This document shows, piece by piece, positions 1 to 11,868 of a stretch of 64,000 nucleotides of DNA (position 1 is the first letter of the stretch; every line of letters begins with the position of its first letter). The notes beneath the pieces were generated by a model. The model had not been told where the DNA came from, made no database searches, and saw only the letters and a list, made by a program, of their open reading frames with translations. Both the position numbers and the translations under genes were made by a program. This DNA is from Ilex aquifolium (taxonomy: Eukaryota > Streptophyta > Magnoliopsida > Aquifoliales > Aquifoliaceae), in contig OX637393.1 of assembly GCA_951799425.1 (NCBI GenBank), positions 1,488,001 to 1,552,000 on the forward strand, in the 5' to 3' direction.

Positions 1-3000
1 AATTGAAAAAGAAAAAGAATAATACTAAATTCAAGAAGAAGAATATCGACAACTACCAAGGATAAGACTACTTGAAAGAAGAAGAACAAAAATATTGAGA
101 AAAAGATTACTGAAAAGAAGACGACGACAAAGAAGAATAAGAGCCAAGAAGAAGGAAAAAAAATACTTAGAAAAAAAAACAAAAGAAAGAACAAGAAGAA
201 CAATATTACAGATTATTAGTATTGAGAAGACTAAGAAAACAAAAGAAAAATAGAACAAGAAGAAGAATATGGAAACATAGTAGTAGAATACTTGGAAATA
301 AAAGAAGAATGCCAAGAAAAAGAAAAAGAAAAACTGAGAAAAAAACTGTTACAAAGAAAAAATAGAATACTAAAGAACCAGGATACTTAAGAAAAATAAT
401 GAGAAGAAGCCAAAAACTGAAGAAAAAGATAAACACTCGAAAGAGAAAAAAATACTAAGAATCAGGGAAAGAAAAATAATACCAAGAAAAAGAATACTTA
501 AAAGAAGAACAAAAAAGAATATTGAGCAAAGAAGAAAAAGAATACATAGAACAAAAAAGAAGAATGCTGAAAATAAGAAAAGGAGAAAAAACCTAAGAAA
601 AAGAATACTCATATAAAGAAGGAGAAGAATGCTGACAAGAAGAAGAATACTAAGAAGCCAAAGAAGAAGAAGGATAGTGAGAAGACAAAAAAAAATACTA
701 CTGAGAAGGAGAAAAAGAAGAAGAATATCAAAAAAGAAAAAAAAAAGATGATGAAGAATACTAAGAGGAAGAAGAAAAAGAGTACTGGAAAAAAGGAAGA
801 CAAAGAAGACTACTAAAAGGAAGACGAAAAAGAATAAAAGGAATATTGACAAAAAGAACAAGAAAAGAATGCAAAAAAGAAGAAGAGGATGAGTAAGACG
901 GACAACAGTAAGAAAAAGAAGGAGATACTGAGAGGCAGAGAAACTGAGAAAACTTTTGAGAAGAGGAAGAAGAAAAAGAAAACAACGAAGAAGAAGAAGA
1001 AGAAGCAGCAGAAAAAGAAGAATATTGCCAAGAAAAATAAAAAAAAGACGAATGATACTGAGAAGAAGAAGAAGAATACTAAGATGAATAAAGAATACTG
1101 AGAATAAAAAGAATATTGATATGAAGAAAAATGAGATAAAGAAAAACAAGAAGAAAACTGAGAAAGAAAAGTAGAATGGTGAGAAGATGACAAAGAAGTA
1201 GATCGGCTATAAGAAGAATACTGAGAAGACAAAGAATAATACTGAAAAGGAAGAAGAAAAAGAAGGATACTAACAAATACTAAGAAGAATTGAATACAGA
1301 GAAAAAGGAAAAAGAATACTAAGAAGAAGAAAAGTGAGAAGGAGAAGAAAAAGAAGAATACTAATGGAAAAAATCCAAGAAAAAAGAAGAAAAAGAAAAA
1401 AATTCTAAGAAGACTTGGGAAACAAGAATACTGAGAAAGAGAAGAAAAGGAATAGTGAGAAAAAAAAAAAATGTTCCTAAAAAGAAGAAGAATATTGAGA
1501 ATCCTAAAGGAAAAATATAAGTAGAATATTGAATTGAAGAAGAAGAAGAATATTGAATCCAAGAAGAAGAATATAGATGACTACCGAAGAGAAAACTACT
1601 TGGAAGAAGAATGCTTAAAAGGAGAACACGGAGAAGTTGAATAAGAATACAAAAAAGAGGAGGAATACTAAGAAGATGAACAAGAGTGCTGAGATGAAAA
1701 AGAGTACTGAGAAAAAAGAAGAGTACTGAGAACAAGAATACTAATAAGGCGAAAAAAAAGAACAACAATATTGAGAAAAAGACTACTAGAAAGAAGACAA
1801 CGACAAAGAAGAATAAGAGCTGCGAAGGAAAAAAGTACTTAGAAAAAGAATACTAAGAAAAAGAAAAACAAAAGAAAGAACAAGAAGAACAATATTAAAG
1901 ATTATTAGTACTAAGAAGACCATGAAAAAGAAGAAAACAAAAGAAAGAAAAAGAAGAACCGGAAAAAATAGCATTAGAATACTTAGAAGTAGAAGAAGAA
2001 TACTAAGAAAAAGAAAAAGAAAAAGAAAAACTAAGAAGAAAACCATTATGAAGAAAAAGATGAAGAACAACAACATTGAGAAGAAGAAGAAAAAGTAGAA
2101 AACTGAAGAATACTAAGAAGAACCAAGATACTTAAGAAAAATAATGAGAAGAAGCCAAAAGCTGAAGAAAAAGAGAGAGTACTGAGAATAAGACGAAGAA
2201 GAATAATACCAAGAAAAAGAATATTGAGAAAAATATTAAGAAAAAGAATACTTAAAAGAAGAACAAAAAAGAATATTGAGCAAAGAAGAAGAAGAAAAAT
2301 ACAGAGAACAAAAAAGAAGAACGCTGAAAATAAGAAAAGGAGAAAAAACCTAAGAAAAAAAATACTCATATAAAGGAGATGAATGCTGACAAGAAGAATC
2401 ATAGTAAGAAGCAAAAGAAAGAGGAGGAGAGTGAGAAGAAGATGAAAAGAATACTACTGAGAAGAAGAAGAAGAAGAAGAATATCGGAAAAGGAAAAAAA
2501 AGAATACTGAGAGGAAGAAGAAAAAGAATAAAAGGAATATTGAGAAAAAAGACATAAGAAGAATGCAAAAAAGAAGAGGAGGATGAGTAAGAACGACGAC
2601 ACTATGAAAAAGAAGGAGAATACTTAGAGGAAGAGGAAATTGAAAAACTTCTGAGAAGAAGAAGAAAAGGAATACTAAGATGAATAAAGAAGAATACTGA
2701 TAAGAAAAAGAATATTGAAATGAAGAAAAATGAGAAAAAAGAAAAACAAGAAGAAAATTGAGAAAGAGAAGTAGAAGAATGCTGAGAAGATGAAGTAGAT
2801 CGGAAATAAGAAGAATACTGAAAAGACAAAGAAGAAGAAAAGAAGAATACTATAAAGGAAAAAGAAAAAGAAGGATACTAACAAATACTAAGAAGAATAC
2901 AGAAGAATATTGAAACGCACAAGAATATAAAGAAAAAGAAAAAAGAATAGTAAGAAAAAGAATAATGAGAAGGAGAAGAAAAAAAAGAATACTAAAGGAA

Positions 3001-5190
3001 AAAATCCAAGAAAAACGATAACAAAAAAGACAGAAAAAATTTGTGAGAAGAATTGGGGGGAAAGAATACCGAGAAGAAGACGAGGAATAATGAGAAGAAA
3101 AAAAAAGAATACGACTAAAAAGAAGAATACTAAGAATCCTAAGAAAAAAAATAAGTAGAATATTGAATTCAAGAAGAAGAAGAACAACGATGATTACCAA
3201 GAATAAGACTATTTAGAAGAAGAAGAAAACTACTTGGAAGAAGAATACTTAGAAGAAATAGAACACTAAGAAGATGAATAAGAACACAAAAAAGAGGAGG
3301 AATTCTGAGAAGAAAAATACTAAGAAGGTGAGGAAGAAGAACAACAATATTGACAAAAAGGCTATTGATAAGAAGACAACGACATAGAAGAATAAGAGCT
3401 GAGAAGAAAAAAAATACTTAGAAGAAGAATACTACGGAGCAAAAAAAAACAAAAGAAAGAACAAGAAGAACAACACAAAAATTATTAGTCCTGAGAAGAC
3501 CAAGAAAGAGAAGAAAACAAAAGAAAGAAAAAGAACAAGAAGAAGAATACGGAAAAATAACAGTAGAAGAAGAATAATAAGAAAAAGAAAAATTGAGAAG
3601 AAAACTATTATGAAGAAAAAGTATAATACTGAGAAGAACCTGGATACTTAAGAAAAATACTGAAAAACCAAAAACTAAAGAAGAATATAAACACTCGAAA
3701 GAAAAAGAATATTGAGAAAAAGATGAAGAAAAAAAATACCAAGAAAAAGAATACTAAGAAGAATATTAAGAAGAAAAGATTACTTAAAAAAAGAACCAAA
3801 AAGAATATTGAACGAAGAAGAAGAATACAAAGAACAAAAAAGAAGAACGCTGAATATAAGAAAATGAGAAAAAACCTAAGAAGAAGAATCTTCATATAAA
3901 TAAGGAGAAGAATGCTGATAAGAAGAAGAATACTATTGAGAAGGAGAAGAATATCGAAAACAAAAAAAAAAGATGAAGAAGAAAAAGAGTAATGAACAAA
4001 AGGAAGACAAAGAAGAATACTCAAAGGAAGAAGAAAAAGAAGACGAATAAGGACAATGCTAAGAAAAAAGGAGGAGCAGACTGAGGGGAAGAAGAAATTG
4101 AGAAAATTACTAAGAAGAGGAAGAAGAAAAAGAAGATGGCAATGAAGAAGAAGAAGATGCAAAAGCAGAAAAAAGAAGAATAATAGTGAGAAGAAAAGAA
4201 GAGGAATACCGAGAAGAAAAAGAATATTAAGCTGAAGAAAACTGAGAAAAAAAAATAGAAGAAAGCTGAAAATATGACGAAGAATTAGATTGGAGATAAG
4301 AAGCATACTCATAAGACAAAGAAGAAGAAAAAGAAGAATACTGAAAAAGAAAAAGAAAATGAAGGATGCTAACAAATACTAAGAAAATACAGAAGAATAT
4401 TGAAACGCATAAGAATACTAAGAAGAAGAATATTGATAAGGAGAAGAAAAAGAAGAATACTGTTAAAGAAAAAAATCAGAGAACCAAAAAAAAGAAGACG
4501 AAGAAAAAAATTGTGAGAAGACTTGGGGGGAAAAAGAATACCGAGAAGAAGAAGAGGGGGAATAGTGAGAAGAAAAAAATGAACACTATTAAAAAGAAGA
4601 AGAAAAATCCTAAGAAGTAGAATATTGAATTGAAGAAAAAGAATACTGAATTCAAGAAGAATATAGAAGACTATTGAGGAGAGGACTACTTAGAAGAAGA
4701 AGAAGAAGTAGAACACAAAAAAAGGAGGAATACTGAGAAGATGAACAAGAGTACTGAGAAGAAGACAAAGAGTACTAAGAAGAAGAAGAATATTGAGAAA
4801 AACAATATTAAGAAGGCGAGGAAAAAGAAGAATAATAAGAGTTGAGAAGAAGAAAAATAATCCTTTGAAGAAGAATATTACAAAAAACAAAAACAAAAGA
4901 AAGAACAAGAAGAACAACACTAAAAATTATTAGTACTTAGAAGACCAAGAAAAAGAAGAAAACAAAAGAAAGAAAAACAAGAACAAGAAGAAAAATACGG
5001 AAAAAAAGAAATAGAATACTTAGAAGAAAAAGAATAAGAAGAATAAGAAAAAGAAAAAAAAAGCTGAGAAGAAAACTATTACGAAGAAAAAGATGAAGGG
5101 AACAATATGAAGAAGAAGAAGAAAAAGTAGAATACTGAAAAATATTGAGAAGAACCAGGATACGTAAGAAAAATACTGAGAAGAAATGAT
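1..5190. repeat. AAG-based polypurine satellite with higher-order repeats
   Basis: The plus strand is almost wholly A and G, built from AAG/AAA triplets punctuated by GAATACT, GAATATT and TGAGAAG. Four landmark blocks recur in order. The block with AAGAACAAGAAGAACAA followed by ATTATTAG occurs near 190, 1873, 3451 and 4898. The block GGATACTTAAGAAAAATA (with minor changes) occurs near 381, 2127, 3651 and 5158. This gives a higher-order unit of roughly 1.45-1.75 kb, present about three and a half times. Open frames in it (Lys/Asn/Glu-rich on plus, Phe/Leu/Ser-rich on minus) are composition artefacts with frequent stops, and I call no gene. The array stops abruptly near 5190 against pseudogene sequence. 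Confidence 0.9.
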
Positions 5191-5283
5191 TTTCTTAGGG
5201 GCTCCAACGATCACAAATAAGGTTTGAACAATTCTTCACACCATTAAATTGTACTTACCAAAAAGCTGTGTTTTGAGCTTGTC

Positions 5284-6400
5284 TTAATTTGGCTTCTCTT
5301 TTCCTCGTGAGCAAGAAACTAATACGTTAATACAAAAATCAAATGGATCCAGAGGAGGAGCAACATAGGACCGTAGCGTCACAGTAGGATCAAAATCTGA
5401 ACATATTTCAACCATGTAGAGACACAAAAAAATCTGTCCCACTCCAGCAAATTTCCAGGTTTCCTTAGTTAACAAGCTCTGTCCAATCGACGATTGGTGA
5501 AGAGATCCACAAACAGGGATCACAATTTGCAGAAACAACTATTTCAAAAGATAAATCGTGCCAAACCAAATCATAACATGACATCAGGCAATACAAAAGG
5601 ATTCCTACCTTCCACTTCTTGACTCGGTTGTCAAGCCTATTATGAGGAAAAAGATAGAAAACAGTGACGATAGTCTGACCTCAATTTAGTAACACTTTGA
5701 CAGCTCGCAATCAAATAAAATCCTGCAAGAAATGTCTGAATGTGATTGAACATTTACTTGGAAGAATGAATCTTGATAATATCACATACTACTCACATGT
5801 TAAGAGCTATAACATACCTCAACATGTTCTCTCGTGCCTTCTCGTGCCAGGGTTTTACTCAGCAGATCCAACTCTGGACAGCTTACTCAGGTAACTCCGA
5901 GTCTTCAAAACAATAGCTTCACGATAGGATTTTTCAAAATCTCAACTTGCCCTCTGAGAAACAGCATCAAGAAGCTGCAGTAACTCCACAAAGAAAGGTT
6001 TATAAACCATGCAACCGATTTAATTCAAGTCTTAGCCTGTTGAATGATAAATTCAAGTGAGGAAACTTCCAAACCTTAGCAGAAAACATATGTATAGTAA
6101 ATACATGCTTGAGAAAGATATTCATACTCGAAGTCACAATAAGCCAGGAGTTGAAGTGTCACCCTCTCCTAAATTTTCTATAGAGAGTGGAAATATATAT
6201 CCACCACGTCAGGCTTGTTGACCAAAAAAATCAGATCAGCTAGCAAGTGTATAACATTAAACAGCAAACTAGGAACTTTCTGCTTCTCTTTTTTCTTCCT
6301 ATAGCCAGGCAGGCAACAAACTTTGGACCTATCCACTAAGGTGTCTCTTAAATCAATAAATCTCACACATCCACTGAAATGAAGTCTTTCCACAGGCTCT
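5284..6400 (-). pseudogene. PI4KA1: Phosphatidylinositol 4-kinase alpha fragment (broken)
   Basis: Reading the minus strand, successive exon-like blocks match, in order, the N-terminal helical region of plant PI 4-kinase alpha (recognised from memory of the family). They are FNVIHLLADL and NKPDVVDI (about 6290-6190), EGDTSTPGLL (about 6160-6130), ELLQLLDAVSQ, FEKSYREA and TRSYLSKLS (about 5985-5880), then GFYLIAS and KLRSDYRH (about 5725-5660), and VEICSDFDPTV (about 5420-5385). Splice-like edges are kept, for example an acceptor ending TTGCAG near 5725 and a donor GTAGG near 5612. The frame is broken repeatedly: a TGA before DFEKSYRE, and frame changes after VVDI, after VGSAE and after DYRHC. 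The kinase domain is absent. The functional gene makes PI4P at the plasma membrane; this fragment cannot. It ends close to the satellite edge. Confidence 0.82.
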
Positions 6401-7095
6401 CATCTAAGTGCTACTCACTAGACTTTCTAGAAGTTATAAGACATTCGTCAAATTGTTGACCTAAACTATCCAAGCTATGTTTCTCATTCCCTATAGTCAC
6501 ACAAAGTTTAATCCAATTTTCCAATCTTCTTCTCACCCTAATACCCACTGGCATTAAGACCTAGCATTCACAAGATTATCTCCAAGAAAGACAGAAAAAC
6601 AAGTGACACCAATCATTGATACCACACATAGAATAAAGTAATATGATGCATGATGCTAGATACTGAAGTTTTACCTGGTATGTAAAGAATTAATCACGGT
6701 AAAATCAGAGAAAATACTGAGATACAAGATACTGAAGAACTTACATTCCTGTATTTATATGACATTTGAACAACAATTATACATTCTATTCACGCACCCA
6801 AGAAAGTAATACAAACCTGACAGCATGCTGCATATGTCAGCAGTTTGAGAGTAGCAACAATGAGATCTTCATTCCATAGTGATTGAATGCTATTTACAGA
6901 ATTCCTAAAATCTGCAATCTACCCCAAGCATACATTCAGGATTAAGAATCAGAACTACATATCAAGTTAGTAAACTTGAGCTAACAAAGGGATCCTACAA
7001 ATAAGCATAAGCATAACGCCTAACCTGCTTATCATCCAGCCCAAACCATGCGTTCCTAAACACATACGATTGTGAATATTCAGCAACAACAAACA
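6369..7095 (-). pseudogene. Unidentified exon-like blocks
   Basis: Three minus-strand blocks have coding character, but I do not recognise the protein. One at about 7025-7095 ends in FRNAWFGLDDKQ and a GTTAGG donor. One at 6817-6918 is exactly 34 codons between a GTAG acceptor and a GTTTGT donor (begins IADFRNSVNSIQSLW, ends LLTYAACCQ). One at about 6570-6369 contains LENWIKLCVTIGNEK and FDECLITSRKSSE, then an in-frame TAG, then DESLWKDF. They lie just upstream of the PI 4-kinase fragment on the same strand and could be an unknown N-terminal part or another broken gene. The stop argues against an intact gene. Confidence 0.4.
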
Positions 7096-7983
7096 CTTAT
7101 TGCACCCATTTGAATTCTTTGCATGGAAAACTCGACATCAAGTAAATGCCATTTGACCTATCATCTAAAATTAGAAAGCAAAAATGAACAAATTACCTAA
7201 ATGGCCTTTAAACTATATCCCTAGTTTCAATTTACCTTTTAAACTAAACTTTGTCTGAATAAAGGTCTTTTAACTGTTGAATTCACATTATCTCTTGTCA
7301 CAATAAAGGCTTATAACTCATTAACAAGGGTGGACCTAGAATTCTTCACAATGAGGCATTCTAAAACTAATTGAATGAAGCAGCAATGTCACGGATCAAA
7401 ATTTTATTTTAAAACGGTTGAACCGTCCAAAATATTTTTGCTTTTAAGGAAATCGAAAGAAATCAATGATCAGTTACCGAAATACCAATATATAGAGGTG
7501 TGTCAATCAATGTTTGGAAACAAAATTTCAAATATTTCAATGTATCGAAATAATCTACCGAAATAAAAAAATTATCCTAGAGTAATGTTACTATTAGTTC
7601 CACAAAAATATTAACTCTAACACTTTTAAGTACCCGTCAACTGTACCAGCAACAATCATTTGAGGAAATTGAAACTTGAAAAATGAAATCAAACCATAAC
7701 CCATTTTTAATTAGTCAAAAACAACGAAACATACCAAGAATTCTGCAAAAATATCCCCAGTAACAAAATAATACCTATAACACTAATTACCCATCAAACC
7801 ATATTTCTAAAGAAGTTCAAACACATACTTTTCTGCAACCAAAAGAGGCCCATCGCTCCAAACGATGACGAATTGCGGCATAGCATTGATTTTTTTTTCA
7901 TTGATTCTGTGGTCGAAGTCGAAGTTGAAATCGGGTCTTCGATCAAAATAAATTTCTTGTGACTAACTGTGAAAATACAAATT

Positions 7984-8950
7984 CTAACTGTGTATGTGTG
8001 CGTGTGTGTGAGGAAGGAGGTGAGAACAGAGAGAGTTAGATGTGTGTGTGCGCGATATGTGTGTTGTTTTTGGGTTTGACTGTGTGTGTCGTGAGAGAGA
8101 GGGGGTGTACCTGGGCGACGTGAGAGAAACCATAGCACAGAGAGAGAGCCATAGCTGAGGAGAAGGGTTGTGCTGCTGGTTTAGCCATGGCAGATGAGAG
8201 AGACAGAGAGAGTTAGATGTGTGTGTGCGCGACATATGTGTGTATATGCATGTGCGATATGTGTGCGTGTGTGTGAGAAAGGAGGTGAGAACAGAGAGAG
8301 TTAGATGTGTGTGTGCGCGATATGCGTGTGTTGTTTGTGGGTTTGACTGTGTGTCGTGAGAGAGAGAGAGAGAGAGAGGGGGATGTACCTGGGCGACGTG
8401 AGAGAAACCATGGCAGAGAGAGGAAGCCATTGAAGAGGAGGAGGGTTGTGCTGCTGGTATAGCCATGGCAGATGAGAGAGAGACTTAGATGTGTGTGTGC
8501 GATATATGTGTGTATATGTATGTGCGATATGTGTGCGTGTGTGTGAGAAAGGGAGTAAGAACGGAGAGAGTTAGATGTGTGTGTGCGTGATATGTGTGTG
8601 TTGTTTATGGGTTCGACTGTGTGTGTCGTGAGAGAGAGAGGGGATGTATCTTGGTGACGTGAGAGAAACCACGGCAGAGAGAGGAAGCCATTGCAGGGAG
8701 GAGGGTTGTGCTGCTGGTATAGCCATGGCAGATGAGAGAGAGACTTAGATGTGTGTGTGTGCGATATATGTGTGTATATGTATGTGCGATATGTGTGCGT
8801 GTGTGTGCGCGATATGCGTGTGTTGTTTGTGGGTTCGACTGTGTGTATGTTGTGAGAGAGAGATGGGATGTATCTGGGCGACGTGAGAGAAACCATGGCA
8901 GAGAGAGGAAGCCATTGCAGAGGAGAAGGCGGTGGTATAGTCATGGCAGA
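7984..8950. repeat. Minisatellite, 225-280 bp unit, about four copies
   Basis: The phrase GAGAAACCATGGCAGAGAG, with small changes, recurs near 8124, 8402, 8662 and 8887. Each unit holds a (GT)n stretch, GCGATATGTGTG, a (GA)n stretch, GGGCGACGTGAGAGAAACC and a CCATGGCAGATGAGAG block. Unit length varies mainly through the GT and GA microsatellites. The long His/Thr/Ser-rich open frames on the minus strand come from the (CA)n tracts and are not called as genes. Confidence 0.88.
8111..8188 (-). other. Possible first coding exon (26 codons)
   Basis: On the minus strand an ATG at 8188 opens a 26-codon block beginning MAKPAAQP and ending CYGFSHVAQ, followed by CAG|GTAC, a good splice donor. It is Ala/Ser-rich without acidic residues, like an organelle-targeting leader. 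The same block recurs in each unit of the surrounding minisatellite, but only this copy and the one starting at 8466 keep both the frame and the GT donor. The downstream exons are not certain (a candidate lies near 7840-7960). Its coding status is an inference. Confidence 0.35.
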
Positions 8951-9066
8951 TGAGAGAGAGAGACTGACTTATAGAGTTTTGGAAAGTAAAAAGGCGGTGG
9001 AGTTTTAGTTTAGGAAAGTAAAAAAGGGCGCTCTGTTTTTGGCGCAACGGTTGTTTTATTTTTGGT

Positions 9067-9526
9067 TAAATATCATTAATACCCCATGAATTATGGACTT
9101 TAGTTCAAATTGTCCCTCAACTTACTATATCATTTACTTCAATTAACCCTTTCGCTGAGATTAATTAATAAATGAAAAAAATACTGTTATATTGACCAAA
9201 TAAAAATTCAAATCTTTTATTCTAAATACATGTATACTACACATATTATTTTGTAGGTCTCAAAAAAATTAATTTTTTCATTCAATGTATTGTGCACGTG
9301 TATTTAGGATACAAGATTTTGAATTTTTATTTAGGCAATATAACATTTCTCTAAATGAAGTATATTCTGTTAAAATTAATCGTTAAATGAGATAAATTTT
9401 AATAAGATTAATAGAATAGATAAATTGAAGTATATTACACAATTTAGAGGATGGATTGTAATAATTAAAAGTTCAAGGTGCAATTTAAAATAAAAGTTAT
9501 AGTTTAAGCGATATTTATGAAATTTA
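9067..9526. mobile_element. MITE with imperfect terminal inverted repeats
   Basis: The first 55 or so bases (TAAATATCATTAATAC...) match the reverse complement of the last 55 (TAAATTTCATAAATATC...) at most positions, including an AGTTCAAATTG / TTTTAAATTGC block. The interior is AT-rich and non-coding. No clean target-site duplication was found. Confidence 0.6.
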
Positions 9527-10159
9527 CTCTTTATTTTTTTGGTAAGGTAAATCTCATTTTAACCCTCTATTATAATTTTAACTTTTAAATTAACCACATA
9601 ACTCCTTAATTTGGGCTAATTTATACAACCAACACCATCAACAAAAATGCTTAAACTACCTTAATTGGTTCACTTCTCGAAGTTGGATTTACAGTCGGGC
9701 TATACTATCAAGTGCATATCGCAAAAAGAGACGAGCCAAAGACGACCTTCCAACTGTTGGAACTAAATTCTCTTTCTTCTAAAAAAACTCTCTATACCCA
9801 AACCAAAACAAATTTAACACCTATTTGCATAAAATCAACCAAAAGCAAGTGATATGATCAAAACATTGAATAACCACAAATAAAAATATAGATATGGGTT
9901 TTCGAGATTTTAATAGGTTCAACTCATTCACTCACAACCTTTGACTTATTTATTTCACTAGGGGTAGTGTGCATAGTGAGAAAATAGGAACAAGTAGAAA
10001 GAAAAAAAAAACTAGAATACATAAATTCAGGTGGACATAAACTATGGTGGTTAATTTCAATTGATAAATTACAAAGAAAATTATGTATGAGTGAAGTGGA
10101 AAACACTAAGAGTATTGTAGAAATTTGTTAAATTGGACACCTAGTCCATCACTTCAATT
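9527..10159. other. AT-rich spacer, no gene seen
   Basis: This is AT-rich DNA beginning with a phrase typical of decayed plant repeats (TTAACCCTCTATTATAATTTTAA). A 60-codon minus frame at 9924-10106 has no recognisable domain or support. Confidence 0.5.
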
Positions 10160-11712
10160 TCAGGATGAAACTGTAAGTTATTATAATATATCAAGAGAGT
10201 TTGGAATTTTCCAGCTAATGATCTCCCATCCTCTTTTGTAACTGAGACTTATTTTCGTAGACTATTCTTGGATTCCTCTGCACATTGTATGACCATGCTT
10301 TCTAAAACTGGTGTATTCTTAAGCAAAATCATGTAATTCCTCATCACCTCCTGCTCTTAAGGTGGATCAAGAAACAAGAAGCCACTTGATTTAGAATCTG
10401 ATCCTCATTCTCCTGATATGCAGAACAGGTGATCGATCTCCTACATCATCAATCAAGTGTCTTAGCCCCCAAAAAAAACAGCTTATAGGAGAAAGAATGC
10501 ATTGGAAAATTGGCAGTGCCCACAAACCTACATGACAGATTAAAGATTCAATAGATGGACAGTTCTGGAGTATGTTCAGCAGTCCTCCACAGTTCCAGGT
10601 TCCACTTCAAGACGGGTCAAACTATGGAACGCGAGAAGATGGACAAATAGTTCTTCTGCACAAGTTAGAGCCTTGCAAAAGGAGAACTCAATACATCAAC
10701 CAAAAGGGGGTTCAGATAAACCTTTTGCATCAGACAAGCAGACCACTACAGATTATAGAAAGATGCCAATACATCTAAGCACATTTTTTTGGGATCAAAT
10801 TCAATGAAAGCAGCAAACATACCTCAACTGCTTGGCCTGATAGTGTTGGGCTTTTTACATTAGAGAACCTTCTAAGAAGCTTGTTAAGACGATAAGCAAC
10901 TTCCCTTTCCCTATGCTTCGAGACGAAAACCGTTGTTACACTTGCTTCAACTAGTGATGATGAACTGCATAAGCAAATTTCATTTTCGTTTTTGCCGGTG
11001 TAACTTAAGTATTTAGGACCCGTACCCAAAATGAGGACCTGGCAACCACTGTAATCATATGCTTCAACATTAGAAACGGTTAATCTCCCAAGACTGGGAG
11101 CAGAAACACTCGCAGCCGTGAGATTCATTCAGCAGCATTCGTCTAATGACAACAATTCAAGGGCTGGGCATCCAGAAAAGAGCTGCTGGGTCGCATAGTC
11201 ATCCAGAAATGTAAATGGAAGGAGGAACTTGAAGAACCCAGTTAATGAGTAAATCCAACTCTGTTAGTGAACTGCAAGTGGAGATGCAATACAACTCGCA
11301 TCCATCTAACCTCAGATTCAAGGGCTGGACAGCCAGAAAAGAGCTGCTAGGTTGCATAGTCATCCAGAAAAGCAACATCTTTGAGAATCATTTTTTTGAC
11401 ATTTGGAAAACAAATGGAAGGAGGGATTTGGAGAACCGAGTCAATCTGTAGATCCAACTCCGTAAGGGAATCGCAGGTACCTCTGAGATCGATCGACGGG
11501 TAACTCGAAGCTGTCTGAGGCAGGGGCACACTCATATTAGGCACTGCCGCAGCATCAACTGGTACAAAGAAGAGGCACGATACTGAAGATCAATCCATCT
11601 CAATCTACAAAAAGCATTGCTTGGGCATGCAACCCAAAAAGATAGAAAGACTGCTCGCTCGAAGAAAACTCTTTCAAGACAGATTTGGAGCTTTTGCACT
11701 TTATGCCTTTAT
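10160..11712 (-). pseudogene. F-box/FBD/LRR pseudogene (copy A)
   Basis: This is the most degraded member of the minus-strand F-box/FBD family here. The LRR part is recognisable (CDSLTELDL, IPPSICFPN, FLDDYAT near 11480-11350; VSAPSLGRL and LSGQAVE in 11128-10823). A middle exon lies at about 10675-10537 (AEELFVHLL). An FBD remnant lies at about 10430-10160 (LKNTPVLESM). The F-box itself is missing, and the 5' side stops near 11712 within the block corresponding to VQKL. The codon for Trp in the NWMNL motif is TGA, there is a scrambled stretch near 11560-11690, and both downstream exons carry indels. The intron donor GAG|GTATG at 10823 is kept. Family members act as substrate adaptors of SCF ubiquitin ligases; this copy should not. 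Confidence 0.85.
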
Positions 11713-11868
11713 TGAAATTCTTGAAATAAAAAATTGAGATGAAAAAAATGAAGACTAAACTCTTTTATGTCTAACTAAATCCACCATTCACAAGTTTCCA
11801 TAACATGAAAAATCTATTTGATCTCTAATTTATTAGACAGAAGAAGGAAAAAGAAGGTACCTCAGGAT

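Noticed and set aside
31..5214. Many long Phe/Leu/Ser-rich (minus) and Lys/Asn-rich (plus) open frames
   Set aside because: They follow from AAG/TTC repeat composition. They overlap in several frames, contain no domain and are broken by stops at unit boundaries.
7984..9047. His/Thr/Ser-rich open frames up to 243 codons on the minus strand
   Set aside because: They are translations of (CA)n/(GT)n minisatellite sequence. Only the short exon-like block inside each unit is kept as a possibility.
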